Shown: positions 33,824 to 44,451 of the stretch, piece after piece
Layout of the letters: every line of letters begins with the position of its first letter
How positions within the stretch are numbered: the first letter of the stretch is position 1
Assembly (NCBI RefSeq): GCF_001509795.1
Contig: NZ_LLZN01000001.1
Location: 62,001-126,000 of the forward strand
Source of the DNA: Streptomyces sp. NRRL WC-3605
GTDB taxonomy: Bacteria; Actinomycetota; Actinomycetes; Streptomycetales; Streptomycetaceae
Direction of reading: 5' to 3'
DNA length: 64,000 nt
Translations under genes and position numbers: made by a program
Notes under the pieces: generated by a model
Databases searched by the model: none
What the model was told of the DNA's origin: nothing
What the model saw: the letters and a program-made list of their open reading frames with translations, nothing else

Positions 33824-35107
33824 GTGACCGAGCCCCTCTCCGAAAACACCGCCGATGTCATCGTCGTCGGAGCGGGCCCAGCCGGCTCCACCACCGCGTA
33901 CCACCTCGCCAAGGCCGGACTCGACGTACTGCTCCTGGAGAAGACCGAGTTCCCGCGGGAGAAGGTCTGCGGCGACGGGCTGACCCCGCGCGCCACCAAG
34001 CAGCTCGTCGCCATGGGCATCGACATCTCCGAGGAGGCCGGCTGGCTGCGCAACAAGGGCCTGCGGATCATCGGCGGCGGCGTGCGCCTCCAGCTGGACT
34101 GGCCGGATCTCGCCTCCTTCCCGGACTACGGACTCGTCCGCAAGCGCGACGACTTCGACGAGCAGCTCGCCCGCCAGGCCCAGAAGGCCGGCGCCCGGCT
34201 CTTCGAGCGCTGCAACGTCGGCGCCCCCGTCATCGACGACCGCACCGGCCGGATCACCGGCGTCCACGCCAAGCTCGGCGAGGAGAAGCGCGAGGTCACC
34301 TTCCGGGCGCCGCTCGTCGTCGCCGCCGACGGCAACTCCTCCCGGCTGTCCCTGGCGATGGGCCTGCACCGGCGCGAGGACCGCCCGATGGGCGTCGCCG
34401 TGCGGACGTACTTCGAGAGCCCCCGCCACGACGACGACTACCTGGAGTCCTGGCTGGAACTGTGGGACCGCCGGGGCCCCGAGGACCGTCTGCTGCCGGG
34501 CTACGGCTGGATCTTCGGCATGGGCGACGGCACGTCCAACGTCGGACTCGGCGTGCTCAACACCTCCGAGTCCTTCAAGGAACTCGACTGGCGCGAGGTC
34601 CTGAAGGCGTGGTGCGCCTCGATGCCGGAGGACTGGGGCTACACGCCGGAGAACATGACCGGCCCGATCCGCGGCGCCGCCCTGCCCATGGCCTTCAACC
34701 GCCAGCCGCACTACACCAAGGGCCTGCTGCTCGTCGGCGACGCCGGCGGCCTGGTGAACCCCTTCAACGGCGAGGGCATCGCCTACGCCATGGAGTCCGG
34801 GCAGATCGCCGCCGACGTCATCGTCCAGGCGCACGCCCGCTCGACCCCCGCGGGCCGGGAGATGGCCCTCCAGCGCTACCCGCGGGTCCTCAAGGACACC
34901 TACGGCGGCTACTACACGCTGGGCCGCGCCTTCGTGAAGCTCATCGGCAACCCGAAGGTCATGAAGATCGCCACCCAGCGCGGTCTGACCCACCCGATGC
35001 TGATGAGGTTCACGCTGAAGCTCCTGGCGAACCTCACGGACCCGACCGGCGGCGACGCGATGGACCGCATCATCAACGGCCTGAGCAAGGTGGCCCCGAA
35101 GGCCTGA
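33824..35107 (+). CDS. Geranylgeranyl reductase family flavoprotein, MenJ-like
   Basis: A 427-residue FAD enzyme. The Rossmann motif IVVGAGPAGSTTAYHLAK is at about 11-28, then KVCGDGLTPRA, and the FAD-binding LLVGDAGGLVNPFNGEG at about 304-320. This family saturates isoprenoid double bonds. The Mycobacterium homologue MenJ partly hydrogenates the menaquinone side chain, and actinomycete menaquinones are typically partly saturated. Its place between ubiE and the nuo operon supports that role over chlorophyll or archaeal lipid functions. The GTG at 33824 has GGGGAG upstream. Two hairpins follow. Confidence 0.88.
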   Translation: MTEPLSENTADVIVVGAGPAGSTTAYHLAKAGLDVLLLEKTEFPREKVCGDGLTPRATKQLVAMGIDISEEAGWLRNKGLRIIGGGVRLQLDWPDLASFPDYGLVRKRDDFDEQLARQAQKAGARLFERCNVGAPVIDDRTGRITGVHAKLGEEKREVTFRAPLVVAADGNSSRLSLAMGLHRREDRPMGVAVRTYFESPRHDDDYLESWLELWDRRGPEDRLLPGYGWIFGMGDGTSNVGLGVLNTSESFKELDWREVLKAWCASMPEDWGYTPENMTGPIRGAALPMAFNRQPHYTKGLLLVGDAGGLVNPFNGEGIAYAMESGQIAADVIVQAHARSTPAGREMALQRYPRVLKDTYGGYYTLGRAFVKLIGNPKVMKIATQRGLTHPMLMRFTLKLLANLTDPTGGDAMDRIINGLSKVAPKA

Positions 35108-35115
35108 CCGGCCCC

Positions 35116-35135
35116 GCCCGGGGGAGACCCCGGGC
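35116..35135 (+). terminator. Hairpin after the MenJ-like gene
   Basis: GCCCGGGG and CCCCGGGC form a perfect 8-bp stem with a GAGA tetraloop, directly after the stop. Confidence 0.7.
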
Positions 35136-35138
35136 ACG

Positions 35139-35177
35139 CGTAAGGGCCGCGGCCCCCGAGCGGCTGCGGCCCTTACG
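35139..35177. terminator. Bidirectional terminator between MenJ-like and NlpC/P60 genes
   Basis: CGTAAGGGCCGC (35139-35150) and GCGGCCCTTACG (35166-35177) form a perfect 12-bp stem with a 15-base loop, between two convergent stops. Confidence 0.8.
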
Positions 35178-35191
35178 GCGATCTGTACGGC

Positions 35192-35983
35192 TCAGAGCAC
35201 GCGGACCGCGCCCGACGCCGGGTAACCCGACAGGTCCTGGATGACGACGCCCTTGGAGGGGTTGGCCGCGTCCAGGTACTGGCCGTTACCGATGTAGACG
35301 CCCACATGGTAGGCGGAACCCTTGCCGCCCCAGTAGAGGATGTCGCCGACCTGGATCTGCGACAGCGGGATGTCGGTGCCGGCCATCGACTGGTCCTGGG
35401 ACACCCGCGGCAGGTCGACGCCGACCTGCTTGAAGGCGGCCTGCACCAGGCTGGAGCAGTCCCACGCGTTGGGGCCGGTGGCACCCATGACGTACGCGTC
35501 GCCGACCTGGGCCCTGAGGAACGAGACGACCGTCGCGACGCTGCCGCTCGCCGGGGCGGAGACGCTCGCGGAGGCGGACAGGGTGGCGCGCTCCGTGCTG
35601 CGGGACGCGGCGGCCTCTGCGGCGGCCTTACGGGCCTCCTCGGCCTTCTTCTTCGCCTCGGCCTTCTTCTTGGCCTGAGCGAGGTCCTTCCTGGCCTCCT
35701 CGGCCGCCGCGGCGGCGGCCGCGTCACGCTCGGCCTCGAGCTCGTAGTTCGCCGCCGCCAGCTGCGTGGCGTCCGCGGACTGGGCGAGCTGGTCCGCCAG
35801 GTCCCCCGAGAGGGTGGGCAGTTCGATGGTCTGCGTGACCGGCTCGGCGGCGTTCGCCGTGGCCGCAGCACCAGCCGCTGCCATGCTGAGCACGCCACCG
35901 GCAACACCGGCACGCATCGCGATCGTGGTCGACGCGGTGCGGCGGGGCTTCCGGTGGCTGCGTATGTGAGCGGTGTGGGACAT
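35192..35983 (-). CDS. Secreted NlpC/P60 peptidoglycan hydrolase
   Basis: A 263-residue secreted protein. It begins with a long basic signal peptide (about residues 1-45, ending ATANA-A). An Ala/Glu/Lys coiled coil (about 60-125), a Ser/Thr/Ala linker and an NlpC/P60 domain (about 145-263) follow. The catalytic Cys is in NAWDCSSLV and the His in SAYHVGVYIG. It should cut D-Glu-DAP bonds in peptidoglycan stem peptides. The ATG at 35983 gives the best signal peptide; an upstream in-frame start adds 19 acidic residues that would spoil it. The ribosome binding site is weak. A 744-bp gene-free region separates it from nuoA. Confidence 0.9.
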   Translation of the reverse strand: MSHTAHIRSHRKPRRTASTTIAMRAGVAGGVLSMAAAGAAATANAAEPVTQTIELPTLSGDLADQLAQSADATQLAAANYELEAERDAAAAAAAEEARKDLAQAKKKAEAKKKAEEARKAAAEAAASRSTERATLSASASVSAPASGSVATVVSFLRAQVGDAYVMGATGPNAWDCSSLVQAAFKQVGVDLPRVSQDQSMAGTDIPLSQIQVGDILYWGGKGSAYHVGVYIGNGQYLDAANPSKGVVIQDLSGYPASGAVRVL

Positions 35984-36122
35984 GGGTACAACCGGTATCA
36001 GGGGCTCCTCCATACCTTCAAGAAACGTGGGCTGCGCCACAGTTGTTCAACGGACGCCCCAAATTCCCGGCGGAGCGCCCTTTATTGACGCCGTAACGGA
36101 CATAGCGGGCGGCCGTCACCCT

Positions 36123-36138
36123 GCCCGTGATCACGGGC
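36123..36138. promoter_or_regulatory. Exact 16-bp palindrome upstream of NlpC/P60 gene
   Basis: GCCCGTGATCACGGGC reads the same on both strands. It lies 140-155 bp before the hydrolase start. With no loop it is more likely a dimeric protein site than an RNA hairpin. Confidence 0.55.
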
Positions 36139-36581
36139 TTTCATCATTAAGTCCGAATTGCCCCGCGCTTACCACTGGTTGGGACCGGTGGCCAAGCCCG
36201 GTTCTCACGGACCCCTGACAGGTGTGGCAGAGGTCACGCAACGGTCACGGGCTCGTGCGCGTCCGGTGCCCGGATCGCGCCGCCGGAGTTCGTGAACGCG
36301 CGCACGCGTCCACATCGGTCCCCCTCGCTCCCTCTGATGTGTGAACGCCGTCCTCTATCAAGTCTTCCGGTCCAACTCCAATTTGCATGCACAGGAAGCC
36401 TCTTGATATGGAGACGCCCCCTCTGAGCTGCATCGACGAGCGAAAATGTCACCTCTGGTGATCACTCGGACGCTTCACGTGCGAAGATCACCGCTCATCC
36501 GTGTTCATGATCGTTCGTCAGGTGGTGGAGATCACAAAGCTTGTGCAATACCCCGTGTCGCAGATCACAGACCGGCAGGCA

Positions 36582-36587
36582 TAAGAT
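36582..36587 (+). promoter_or_regulatory. Candidate -10 box of the nuo operon
   Basis: TAAGAT about 140 bp before nuoA. Transcription from it would start near 36594, about 10 bp before the Rex-type site, so bound Rex would block initiation or escape. No good -35 box was found. Confidence 0.35.
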
Positions 36588-36603
36588 GCGAGGCAGTTGG
36601 GCT

Positions 36604-36619
36604 TGTGACCTGCTTCACA
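36604..36619. promoter_or_regulatory. Rex-type operator (ROP) before nuoA
   Basis: TGTGACCTGCTTCACA keeps the TGTGA-N6-TCACA frame of the Streptomyces Rex consensus TGTGAACGCGTTCACA. Rex senses the NADH/NAD+ ratio and is known to control respiratory genes including nuo in S. coelicolor. The site sits just after the probable start of transcription. Confidence 0.75.
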
Positions 36620-36727
36620 TGTTCTCGATCTTCGCCGGGACCAACGGTGTTCGTGGGACCGGTGGGGCGGCCGTGAGCCCAGTGCTAACCGCCAGCAGTC
36701 AGTGCCGACTGAGAGGAGCGAGGAGCG

Positions 36728-37087
36728 GTGAACGCGTATGCGCCCATCCTCGTACTGGGAGCCCTCGGGGCAGGCTTTGCGATCTTCTCCGTGGTCATGG
36801 CCACGCTGATCGGTCCGAAGCGGTACAACCGGGCCAAGCTCGAGGCTTATGAGTGCGGAATCGAGCCGACCCCCACGCCGGCCGGCGGCGGGCGCTTCCC
36901 CATCAAGTACTACCTGACGGCGATGCTCTTCATCATCTTCGATATCGAGATCGTCTTCCTCTACCCCTGGGCCGTCACCTTCGACTCCCTGGGGATCTTC
37001 GGGCTCGTGGAGATGCTGCTCTTCGTGCTCACCGTCTTCGTCGCGTACGCGTACGTATGGCGGCGCGGCGGCCTGGAATGGGACTGA
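36728..37087 (+). CDS. nuoA: NADH-quinone oxidoreductase subunit A
   Basis: A 119-residue membrane subunit with three helices and the conserved loop [12 protein letters not shown], whose Cys lies near the quinone site in complex [19 protein letters not shown] carries the conserved acidic residues of helix 2. First gene of the 14-gene nuo operon. The GTG has a good GAGGAG ribosome binding site. A long leader contains the Rex-type site. Confidence 0.97.
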   Translation: MNAYAPILVLGALGAGFAIFSVVMATLIGPKRYNRAKLEAYECGIEPTPTPAGGGRFPIKYYLTAMLFIIFDIEIVFLYPWAVTFDSLGIFGLVEMLLFVLTVFVAYAYVWRRGGLEWD

Positions 37088-37100
37088 GGGGCCTTTAGAC

Positions 37101-37651
<551 letters not shown>

Positions 37652-37655
<4 letters not shown>

Positions 37656-38413
37656 GCGACGCCAACGGCACCAACGGGGCGAACGGGTCGAACGGGGTGA
37701 ACCCCGAGAAGGACCTGTCCGCCTCCAACCTCCCCGGCCAGCGTGGCCAGGGCGGCGAGGAGATCCGCGTCCAGCGCGGCATGTTCGGCGCCGAGAGCGG
37801 CGGCGACACCTCCGGTTACGGCGGCCTGGTCCGCTCGGTCCGCCTCCCGGGACCGGCGAGCCGCCCCTACGGCGGCTGGTTCGACGAGGTCGCCGACGAG
37901 CTCGAGGGCGCGCTGGAGGAACAGGGCCTGCTGCCCGACAACGCCATCGAGAAGACGGTCGTCGACCGCGACGAACTCACCTTCCACATCGAGCGCGAGC
38001 ACCTGCTCCGCGTCGCCCGCACCCTGCGCGACGACCCGGCCCTGCGCTTCGAGCTGTGCACGGGCGTGAGCGGCGTCCACTACCCGCACGACAAGGGCCG
38101 CGAGCTGCACGCCGTCTACCACCTGCGCTCGATCACCCACAACCGGCTGATCCGCCTGGAGGTCAGCGTCCCCGACAGCGACCCGCACGTCCCGTCGCTC
38201 GTCTCCGTGTATCCGACGAACGACTGGCACGAGCGCGAGACGTACGACTTCTTCGGCATCGTCTTCGACGGTCACCCCGCCCTGACGCGGATCATGATGC
38301 CGGACGACTGGCAGGGCCACCCGCAGCGCAAGGACTACCCCCTCGGCGGCATCGCCGTCGAGTACAAGGGCGCCCAGATCCCGGCTCCGGACCAGCGGAG
38401 GTCGTACTCGTGA
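37652..38413 (+). CDS. nuoC: NADH-quinone oxidoreductase subunit C
   Basis: A 253-residue 30-kDa-type subunit, separate from NuoD (not fused as in E. coli). The first 50 residues are a Gly/Asn/Ser-rich tail ([13 protein letters not shown]). The conserved core includes [33 protein letters not shown] and the [15 protein letters not shown] motif. It bridges NuoB and NuoD in the peripheral arm. GTGA overlaps join it to both neighbours. Confidence 0.96.
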
Positions 38414-39732
38414 GCACTCAGTCAGCATCCGCCCGCGAAACCACCGAGGGCACCGTCTACACCGTCACCGGTGGCGACTGGGACGAGGTCGTCGAGTCCG
38501 CGGCCAAGGCCGACGACGAGCGCATCGTCGTCAACATGGGTCCCCAGCACCCGTCCACCCACGGAGTGCTGCGCCTGATCCTGGAGATCGAGGGCGAGAC
38601 GGTCACCGAGGCCCGCTGCGGCATCGGCTACCTCCACACCGGCATCGAGAAGAACCTCGAATACCGGACGTGGACGCAGGGCACGACGTTCGTGACGCGC
38701 ATGGACTACTTGACGTCCTTCTTCAACGAGACCGCCTACTGTCTCGCCGTCGAGAAGCTCCTCGGCATCGAGGACCAGATCAGCGAGCGCGCCAAGATCA
38801 TCCGGGTGCTCCTGATGGAGCTGAACCGGCTCTCCTCCCACCTGGTGTGCATCGCCACCGGCGGCATGGAGCTCGGCGCCACCACGATCATGATCTACGG
38901 ATTCCGTGATCGTGAAATGATTCTCGACATCTACGAGCTCATCACGGGCCTGCGGATGAACCACGCGTACATCCGCCCCGGCGGACTCGCGCAGGACCTG
39001 CCGCCCGGCGCGGTGGACCACATCCGCGAGTTCGTGAAGAAGATGAAGAAGAACCTCCCGGAGTACGACAAGCTCGCCACCGGGAACCCCATCTTCAAGG
39101 CCCGTATGCAGGACGTCGGCTACCTCGACCTGGCCGGCTGCATGGCCCTCGGCGCCACCGGCCCGATCCTGCGCTCCACCGGCCTCCCGCACGACCTGCG
39201 CAAGACGCAGCCGTACAGCGGCTACGAGACCTACGACTTCGAGGTCCCCACCGCCGACTCCTGCGACTCCTACGGGCGCTTCCTGATCCGCCTGGAGGAG
39301 ATGCGCCAGTCGCTCCGGATCGTCGAGCAGTGCCTGGACCGGCTGGAGCCGGGCCCGGTCATGGTCGCCGACAAGAAGATCGCCTGGCCCGCCCAGCTCG
39401 CCCTGGGACCCGACGGGCTCGGCAACTCCCTCGACCACATCAAGAAGATCATGGGCACCTCCATGGAGGCCCTGATCCACCACTTCAAGCTGGTCACCGA
39501 GGGCTTCCGCGTCCCGCCGGGACAGGTGTACGCGGCCGTCGAGTCGCCCAAGGGCGAGCTCGGGGTGCACGCCGTCTCCGACGGAGGCACCCGCCCCTTC
39601 CGGGTCCACTTCCGCGACCCGTCCTTCACCAATCTGCAGGCCATGGCGGCGATGTGCGAGGGCGGCCAGGTCGCCGACGTCATCGTCGCCGTCGCGTCCA
39701 TCGACCCCGTGATGGGAGGCGTCGACCGGTGA
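38410..39732 (+). CDS. nuoD: NADH-quinone oxidoreductase subunit D
   Basis: A 440-residue 49-kDa-type subunit related to NiFe hydrogenase large subunits. The N-terminal [14 protein letters not shown] loop carries the His that contacts quinone; the later [18 protein letters not shown] and the C-terminal DPVMGGVDR motif are family marks. It forms the quinone cavity with NuoB. The GTG at 38410 overlaps the nuoC stop. About 40 N-terminal residues precede the conserved core. Confidence 0.97.
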   Translation: MSTQSASARETTEGTVYTVTGGDWDEVVESAAKADDERIVVNMGPQHPSTHGVLRLILEIEGETVTEARCGIGYLHTGIEKNLEYRTWTQGTTFVTRMDYLTSFFNETAYCLAVEKLLGIEDQISERAKIIRVLLMELNRLSSHLVCIATGGMELGATTIMIYGFRDREMILDIYELITGLRMNHAYIRPGGLAQDLPPGAVDHIREFVKKMKKNLPEYDKLATGNPIFKARMQDVGYLDLAGCMALGATGPILRSTGLPHDLRKTQPYSGYETYDFEVPTADSCDSYGRFLIRLEEMRQSLRIVEQCLDRLEPGPVMVADKKIAWPAQLALGPDGLGNSLDHIKKIMGTSMEALIHHFKLVTEGFRVPPGQVYAAVESPKGELGVHAVSDGGTRPFRVHFRDPSFTNLQAMAAMCEGGQVADVIVAVASIDPVMGGVDR

Positions 39733-40601
39733 CCACCTCATCTTCCGAGCGGGGCGTCAGCCTGGGCATGCCCGAACTGCCCGCCCCCGGCTACCCGGAC
39801 GACGTGCGCGCCCGGCTGGAGGCCGACGCCCGCGAGGTCGTCGCCCGCTACCCGGACTCGCGGTCCGCCCTGCTGCCGCTGCTGCACCTCGTGCAGGCGG
39901 AGGAGGGACACGTCACGCGCACCGGGATGCGGTTCTGCGCGGACGTGCTCGGCCTGACCACGGCCGAGGTCACCGCCGTCGCGACCTTCTACACCATGTA
40001 CCGCCGCAAGCCCTCCGGCGACTACCAGGTGGGCGTGTGCACCAACACGCTGTGCGCGGTCATGGGCGGCGACGCCATCTTCGAGGAGCTCCAGGAGCAC
40101 CTGGGCGTCGGCAACGGCGAGACCACCGGCGACGGCAAGGTCACCCTGGAGCACATCGAGTGCAACGCGGCCTGCGACTACGCCCCGGTCGTGATGGTCA
40201 ACTGGGAGTTCTTCGACAACCAGACCCCCGACAGCGCCAAGCGGCTCGTCGACGACCTGCGCGCCGGCCGTGACGTGGCGCCCACGCGCGGGGCCCGCCT
40301 GTGCACCTTCAAGGAGACCGCCCGGATCCTCGCCGGCTTCCCCGACGAGCGGCCCGGTGCCGTCGAGGAGGGCGGCAGCGCCGGGGCGGCGTCGCTGGTG
40401 GGCCTGCGCCTCGCCAAGGGAGAGGCCGCGCCCGCGCGCGTGGTCCACCCGCGCGACGGCGGCCCGCACGACGAGCAGCAGGACAGGACCGTGCACCACC
40501 CGTCGCCGGCTGAACACCTCAGCTCGCACGACGCGCCGCAGGATTCGTCCGCGTCCGACCCGGCCCACCCGGCAGGGCCTGTCGCCGAGGAGGGGGAGTG
40601 A
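39729..40601 (+). CDS. nuoE: NADH-quinone oxidoreductase subunit E, with long C-terminal tail
   Basis: A 290-residue 24-kDa-type subunit. The thioredoxin-like core ends near residue 190 and binds the 2Fe-2S cluster N1a through C104, C109, C145 and C149 (CTNTLC and CNAAC). Usual family length is 160-240, so about 80-100 C-terminal residues are extra. They are Gly/Ala/Glu then His/Asp/Ser-rich and probably disordered. With NuoF it forms the NADH-oxidising unit. It is coupled to nuoD and nuoF by overlaps. Confidence 0.95.
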   Translation: MTTSSSERGVSLGMPELPAPGYPDDVRARLEADAREVVARYPDSRSALLPLLHLVQAEEGHVTRTGMRFCADVLGLTTAEVTAVATFYTMYRRKPSGDYQVGVCTNTLCAVMGGDAIFEELQEHLGVGNGETTGDGKVTLEHIECNAACDYAPVVMVNWEFFDNQTPDSAKRLVDDLRAGRDVAPTRGARLCTFKETARILAGFPDERPGAVEEGGSAGAASLVGLRLAKGEAAPARVVHPRDGGPHDEQQDRTVHHPSPAEHLSSHDAPQDSSASDPAHPAGPVAEEGE

Positions 40602-41950
40602 TGACATTGGCACCGGAGCTGAAGGAGAACAGTCCCGAGAAGCTGCTCGCACCCGTGCTGTCGGCCTTCTGGGACGAGGACCGGTCCTGGACGCTCGACG
40701 TCTACCGCAGGCACGACGGGTACGAGGGGCTCCGCAAGGCGCTCGCCATGTCGCCGGACGACCTGATCGCCTACGTCAAGGACTCCGGTCTGCGCGGGCG
40801 CGGCGGCGCGGGATTCCCCACCGGGATGAAGTGGCAGTTCATCCCGCAGGGAGACGGAAAGCCGCACTATCTCGTTGTCAACGCCGACGAGTCGGAGCCT
40901 GGGACCTGCAAGGACATCCCGCTCCTCTTCGCGAACCCGCACAGCCTCATCGAGGGCATCGTGATCGCGTGCTACGCCATCCGGTCGTCGCACGCCTTCA
41001 TCTATCTGCGGGGTGAAGTCGTCCCCGTCCTGCGGCGGTTGCACGAGGCCGTGCGCGAGGCCTACGCGGCGGGCTTCCTCGGCAAGGACATCCTGGGCAG
41101 CGGACTCGACCTCGAACTCACCGTGCACGCCGGTGCCGGCGCGTACATCTGCGGTGAGGAGACCGCACTGCTCGACTCGCTCGAAGGCCGCCGTGGTCAA
41201 CCGCGACTGCGTCCTCCCTTCCCGGCCGTGGCAGGTCTCTACGCCTGCCCCACTGTGGTGAACAACGTCGAGTCGATCGCGTCGGTTCCCGCCATCCTGA
41301 ACCGGGGCAAGGAGTGGTTCCGCTCGATGGGCAGCGAGAAGTCCCCGGGCTTCACGCTGTACTCGCTCAGTGGTCACGTCGCCAGCCCCGGACAGTACGA
41401 GGCCCCGCTCGGCATCACCCTGCGCCAGCTGCTCGACATGAGCGGCGGCATGCGGCCCGGGCACCGGCTGAAGTTCTGGACACCGGGCGGCTCGTCCACG
41501 CCGATGTTCACCGACGAGCACCTCGACGTCCCCCTCGACTACGAGGGGGTGGGCGCCGCCGGCTCCATGCTCGGCACCAAGGCGCTCCAGTGCTTCGACG
41601 AGACGACCTGCGTGGTCCGCGCCGTCACCCGCTGGACCGAGTTCTACGCCCACGAGTCCTGCGGCAAGTGCACGCCCTGCCGAGAAGGCACGTACTGGCT
41701 CGTGCAGTTGCTGCGCGACATCGAGGCCGGCAAGGGCGTGATGAGCGACCTCGACAAGCTGAACGACATCGCCGACAACATCAACGGCAAGTCCTTCTGC
41801 GCCCTCGGCGACGGCGCCGCCTCGCCGATCTTCTCCTCGCTGAAGTACTTCCGCGAGGAGTACGAGGAGCACATCACGGGCCGTGGCTGCCCCTTCGACC
41901 CGGCCAGGTCGACGGCCTGGGCCGACCACCGCACGGAGGTGAACGCATGA
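40601..41950 (+). CDS. nuoF: NADH-quinone oxidoreductase subunit F
   Basis: A 449-residue 51-kDa-type flavoprotein. The NADH/FMN site is seen in [15 protein letters not shown] (about 64-78) and [12 protein letters not shown]; the 4Fe-4S cluster N3 is bound by [11 protein letters not shown] (about 351-361) and a Cys in [13 protein letters not shown]. It takes electrons from NADH to FMN and the cluster chain. I chose the ATG at 40601 because the GAGGAGGGGG site is correctly spaced for it; the GTG one codon earlier is too close. Confidence 0.97.
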   Translation: MTLAPELKENSPEKLLAPVLSAFWDEDRSWTLDVYRRHDGYEGLRKALAMSPDDLIAYVKDSGLRGRGGAGFPTGMKWQFIPQGDGKPHYLVVNADESEPGTCKDIPLLFANPHSLIEGIVIACYAIRSSHAFIYLRGEVVPVLRRLHEAVREAYAAGFLGKDILGSGLDLELTVHAGAGAYICGEETALLDSLEGRRGQPRLRPPFPAVAGLYACPTVVNNVESIASVPAILNRGKEWFRSMGSEKSPGFTLYSLSGHVASPGQYEAPLGITLRQLLDMSGGMRPGHRLKFWTPGGSSTPMFTDEHLDVPLDYEGVGAAGSMLGTKALQCFDETTCVVRAVTRWTEFYAHESCGKCTPCREGTYWLVQLLRDIEAGKGVMSDLDKLNDIADNINGKSFCALGDGAASPIFSSLKYFREEYEEHITGRGCPFDPARSTAWADHRTEVNA

Positions 41951-44451
41951 CTGTGACCACCAGCGCTCCCTCCGGAGGGGGAGAGGCGGCGGTCCCGCCG
42001 GAGGACCTCGTGACGCTGACGATCGACGGCGCCGAGATCAGCGTGCCCAAGGGCACCCTGGTCATCCGGGCCGCCGAGCAGCTCGGCATCGAGATCCCGC
42101 GCTTCTGCGACCACCCGCTCCTCGACCCGGCCGGCGCCTGCCGCCAGTGCATCGTGGACGTCGAGGGTCAGCGCAAGCCGATGGCGTCCTGCACGATCAC
42201 GTGCACCGACGGCATGGTCGTCAAGACGCACCTCACCTCGCCGGTCGCGGAGAAGGCCCAGAAGGGTGTGATGGAGCTCCTGCTCATCAACCACCCGCTG
42301 GACTGCCCGGTCTGCGACAAGGGCGGCGAGTGCCCGCTGCAGAACCAGGCCATGTCGCACGGCGCCGCGGAGTCCCGCTTCGAGGGCCGCAAGCGCACCT
42401 ACGAGAAGCCCGTCCCGATCTCCACGCAGGTGCTGCTCGACCGCGAGCGGTGCGTGCTGTGCGCCCGCTGCACCCGGTTCTCCAACCAGGTCGCGGGCGA
42501 CCCGATGATCGAGCTGGTCGAGCGCGGCGCCCTCCAGCAGGTCGGCACCGGCGAGGGCGACCCGTTCGAGTCGTACTTCTCCGGCAACACCATCCAGATC
42601 TGCCCCGTCGGCGCGCTCACCTCGGCGGCGTACCGATTCCGCTCCCGGCCCTTCGACCTGGTCTCCTCGCCGTCGGTGTGCGAGCACTGCTCGGGCGGCT
42701 GCGCCACCCGCACCGACCACCGGCGCGGCAAGGTCATGCGGCGCCTCGCGGCGGACGACCCCGAGGTCAACGAGGAGTGGATCTGCGACAAGGGGCGCTT
42801 CGCCTTCCGCTACGCCCAGCAGCGCGACCGGCTGGACACCCCGCTGGTACGCAACGCCGAGGGCGACCTCGAACCGGCGTCCTGGCCGGAGGCGCTCCAG
42901 ATCGCCGCCCAGGGGCTGCTCGCCTCGCGCGGCCGGACCGGTGTGCTGACCGGCGGCCGACTCACCGTCGAGGACGCCTACGCGTACAGCAAGTTCGCGC
43001 GCGTGGCCCTCGACACCAACGACATCGACTTCCGCGCGCGGGCGCACAGCGGCGAGGAGGCCGACTTCCTCGCCGCGCAGATCGCCGGCCGCGGCCGTGA
43101 CCTCGACGGCAGCGGAGTCACCTACACCTCCCTGGAGAAGGCGCCCGCCGTCCTGCTGGCCGGGTTCGAGGCCGAGGAGGAGGCACCCGGCGTCTTCCTG
43201 CGGCTGCGCAAGGCGTGGCGCAAGCACGGCCAGCGGGTCTTCTCCCTGGCCACGCACGCGACCCGGGGTCTGGAGAAGGCCGGCGGCACCCTGCTTCCCG
43301 CCGCTCCCGGCACCGAGACGAAGTGGCTGGACGCGCTGGCCGCCGGCACCGGCCTGGAGGGCCCGGGCGCCGAGGCGGCCGGGGCGCTGCGCACCGAGGG
43401 CGCCGTGATCGCCGTAGGCGAGCGGCTGGCCGCCGTCCCGGGCGGGCTCACGGCCGCCGTACGGGCCGCGGCCGCCACCGGCGCCCGGCTGGTGTGGATC
43501 CCGCGCCGGGCCGGGGAGCGGGCCGCCGTCGAGGTGGGCGCGCTGCCGTCGCTGCTGCCCGGCGGGCGTCCCGCGACCGACCCGCGCGCGCGGGACGAGG
43601 TCGCCGCCCTGTGGGGCGTCGCCGAACTCCCCTCCCGCTACGGCCGCGACACCGGCCAGATCGTGGAGGCCGCCGCGCGCGGCGAGCTCCAGGCCCTGCT
43701 GGTCGCGGGCGTCGAGGTCGCCGACCTGCCGGACCCGGCACGCGCGCGTGAGGCGCTCGCCGAGGTCGGCTTCGTGGTGTCGCTGGAGCTGCGGCCCAGC
43801 GAGGTGACCGAGCTCGCCGACGTGGTGCTGCCGGTGGCCGCCGTCGCCGAGAAGGCCGGCACCTTCCTCAACTGGGAGGGCAGGGTGCGCTTCTTCGAGG
43901 CCGCGCTGAAGCCCGACCAGATGACCCGCCGCCCGGCGCCGACCGACGCGCGCGTCCTGCAGATGCTGGCCGACGCCATGGACGTGCACCTGGGGCTGCC
44001 CGATCTGCGCACCACGCGCGCGGAGATCGACCGGCTCGGCCCCTGGGACGGTCCGCGGGCCGACCAGCCGCTGGAGATCGCCGCCCAGCTGCCGCGTCCG
44101 GCGGCCGGTGAGGCCGTCCTCGCCGGGCACCGGCTGCTGCTCGACCAGGGCCTGCTCCAGCAGGGCGACGAGGCGCTCGCCGGCACCCGGCACGCCGCCC
44201 ACGCGCGCGTGTCGGCCGCCACGGCCGCCGAGGCGGGCGTGAAGAACGGCGACGCGCTCGCCGTCACCGGTCCCGCCGGCACCGTCGAACTGCCGCTGCA
44301 GATCACGGAGATGCCCGACCGGGTGGTGTGGCTGCCGCTGAACTCGGTCGGCGGGGGCGTCGCCTCCGACACCGGGGTGCTGCCCGGCTCACTCGTCCGC
44401 ATCGGCCCGGCGACCCTCGCGTCCGAGGCCCCAGAGGAGGTGGAGGCATGA
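41947..44451 (+). CDS. nuoG: NADH-quinone oxidoreductase subunit G
   Basis: An 834-residue 75-kDa-type subunit. The N-terminal 2Fe-2S ferredoxin domain is followed by [18 protein letters not shown], a pair of 4Fe-4S motifs ([11 protein letters not shown] and the ICPVGAL Cys) and a [12 protein letters not shown] motif with a later Cys in [10 protein letters not shown]. The last matches the extra N7 cluster found in some bacterial enzymes. The C-terminal molybdopterin-oxidoreductase-like region (about 330-834) is GC-extreme and poorly conserved, as usual. It overlaps nuoF and nuoH by 4 bp. Confidence 0.96.
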   Translation: MTVTTSAPSGGGEAAVPPEDLVTLTIDGAEISVPKGTLVIRAAEQLGIEIPRFCDHPLLDPAGACRQCIVDVEGQRKPMASCTITCTDGMVVKTHLTSPVAEKAQKGVMELLLINHPLDCPVCDKGGECPLQNQAMSHGAAESRFEGRKRTYEKPVPISTQVLLDRERCVLCARCTRFSNQVAGDPMIELVERGALQQVGTGEGDPFESYFSGNTIQICPVGALTSAAYRFRSRPFDLVSSPSVCEHCSGGCATRTDHRRGKVMRRLAADDPEVNEEWICDKGRFAFRYAQQRDRLDTPLVRNAEGDLEPASWPEALQIAAQGLLASRGRTGVLTGGRLTVEDAYAYSKFARVALDTNDIDFRARAHSGEEADFLAAQIAGRGRDLDGSGVTYTSLEKAPAVLLAGFEAEEEAPGVFLRLRKAWRKHGQRVFSLATHATRGLEKAGGTLLPAAPGTETKWLDALAAGTGLEGPGAEAAGALRTEGAVIAVGERLAAVPGGLTAAVRAAAATGARLVWIPRRAGERAAVEVGALPSLLPGGRPATDPRARDEVAALWGVAELPSRYGRDTGQIVEAAARGELQALLVAGVEVADLPDPARAREALAEVGFVVSLELRPSEVTELADVVLPVAAVAEKAGTFLNWEGRVRFFEAALKPDQMTRRPAPTDARVLQMLADAMDVHLGLPDLRTTRAEIDRLGPWDGPRADQPLEIAAQLPRPAAGEAVLAGHRLLLDQGLLQQGDEALAGTRHAAHARVSAATAAEAGVKNGDALAVTGPAGTVELPLQITEMPDRVVWLPLNSVGGGVASDTGVLPGSLVRIGPATLASEAPEEVEA

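Larger units (their letters stand above)
35984..36727. other. 744-bp gene-free region between NlpC/P60 hydrolase and nuoA
   Basis: No credible gene. It is less GC-rich than its surroundings. It contains an exact 16-bp palindrome (36123-36138), four GATCAC words at 36460, 36486, 36530 and 36563, a CACAA-AGC-TTGTG palindrome (36533-36545), a TAAGAT hexamer (36582-36587) and a Rex-type operator (36604-36619). Promoters for both flanking genes lie here. Confidence 0.6.

Noticed and set aside
35984..36230. A second c-di-AMP riboswitch before the NlpC/P60 gene
   Set aside because: The conserved blocks (GGGGGACCC, GGGTGAA, CCGNCAGCTNACCTCG) could not be found there.
40598..40600. GTG as nuoF start
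   Set aside because: The ribosome binding site would lie only a few bases away; the ATG at 40601 is better spaced.
41644..44202. 852-codon minus-strand frame opposite nuoG
   Set aside because: A GC-driven antisense shadow of an essential, clearly conserved gene; composition is Gly/Ala/Arg-rich without motifs.
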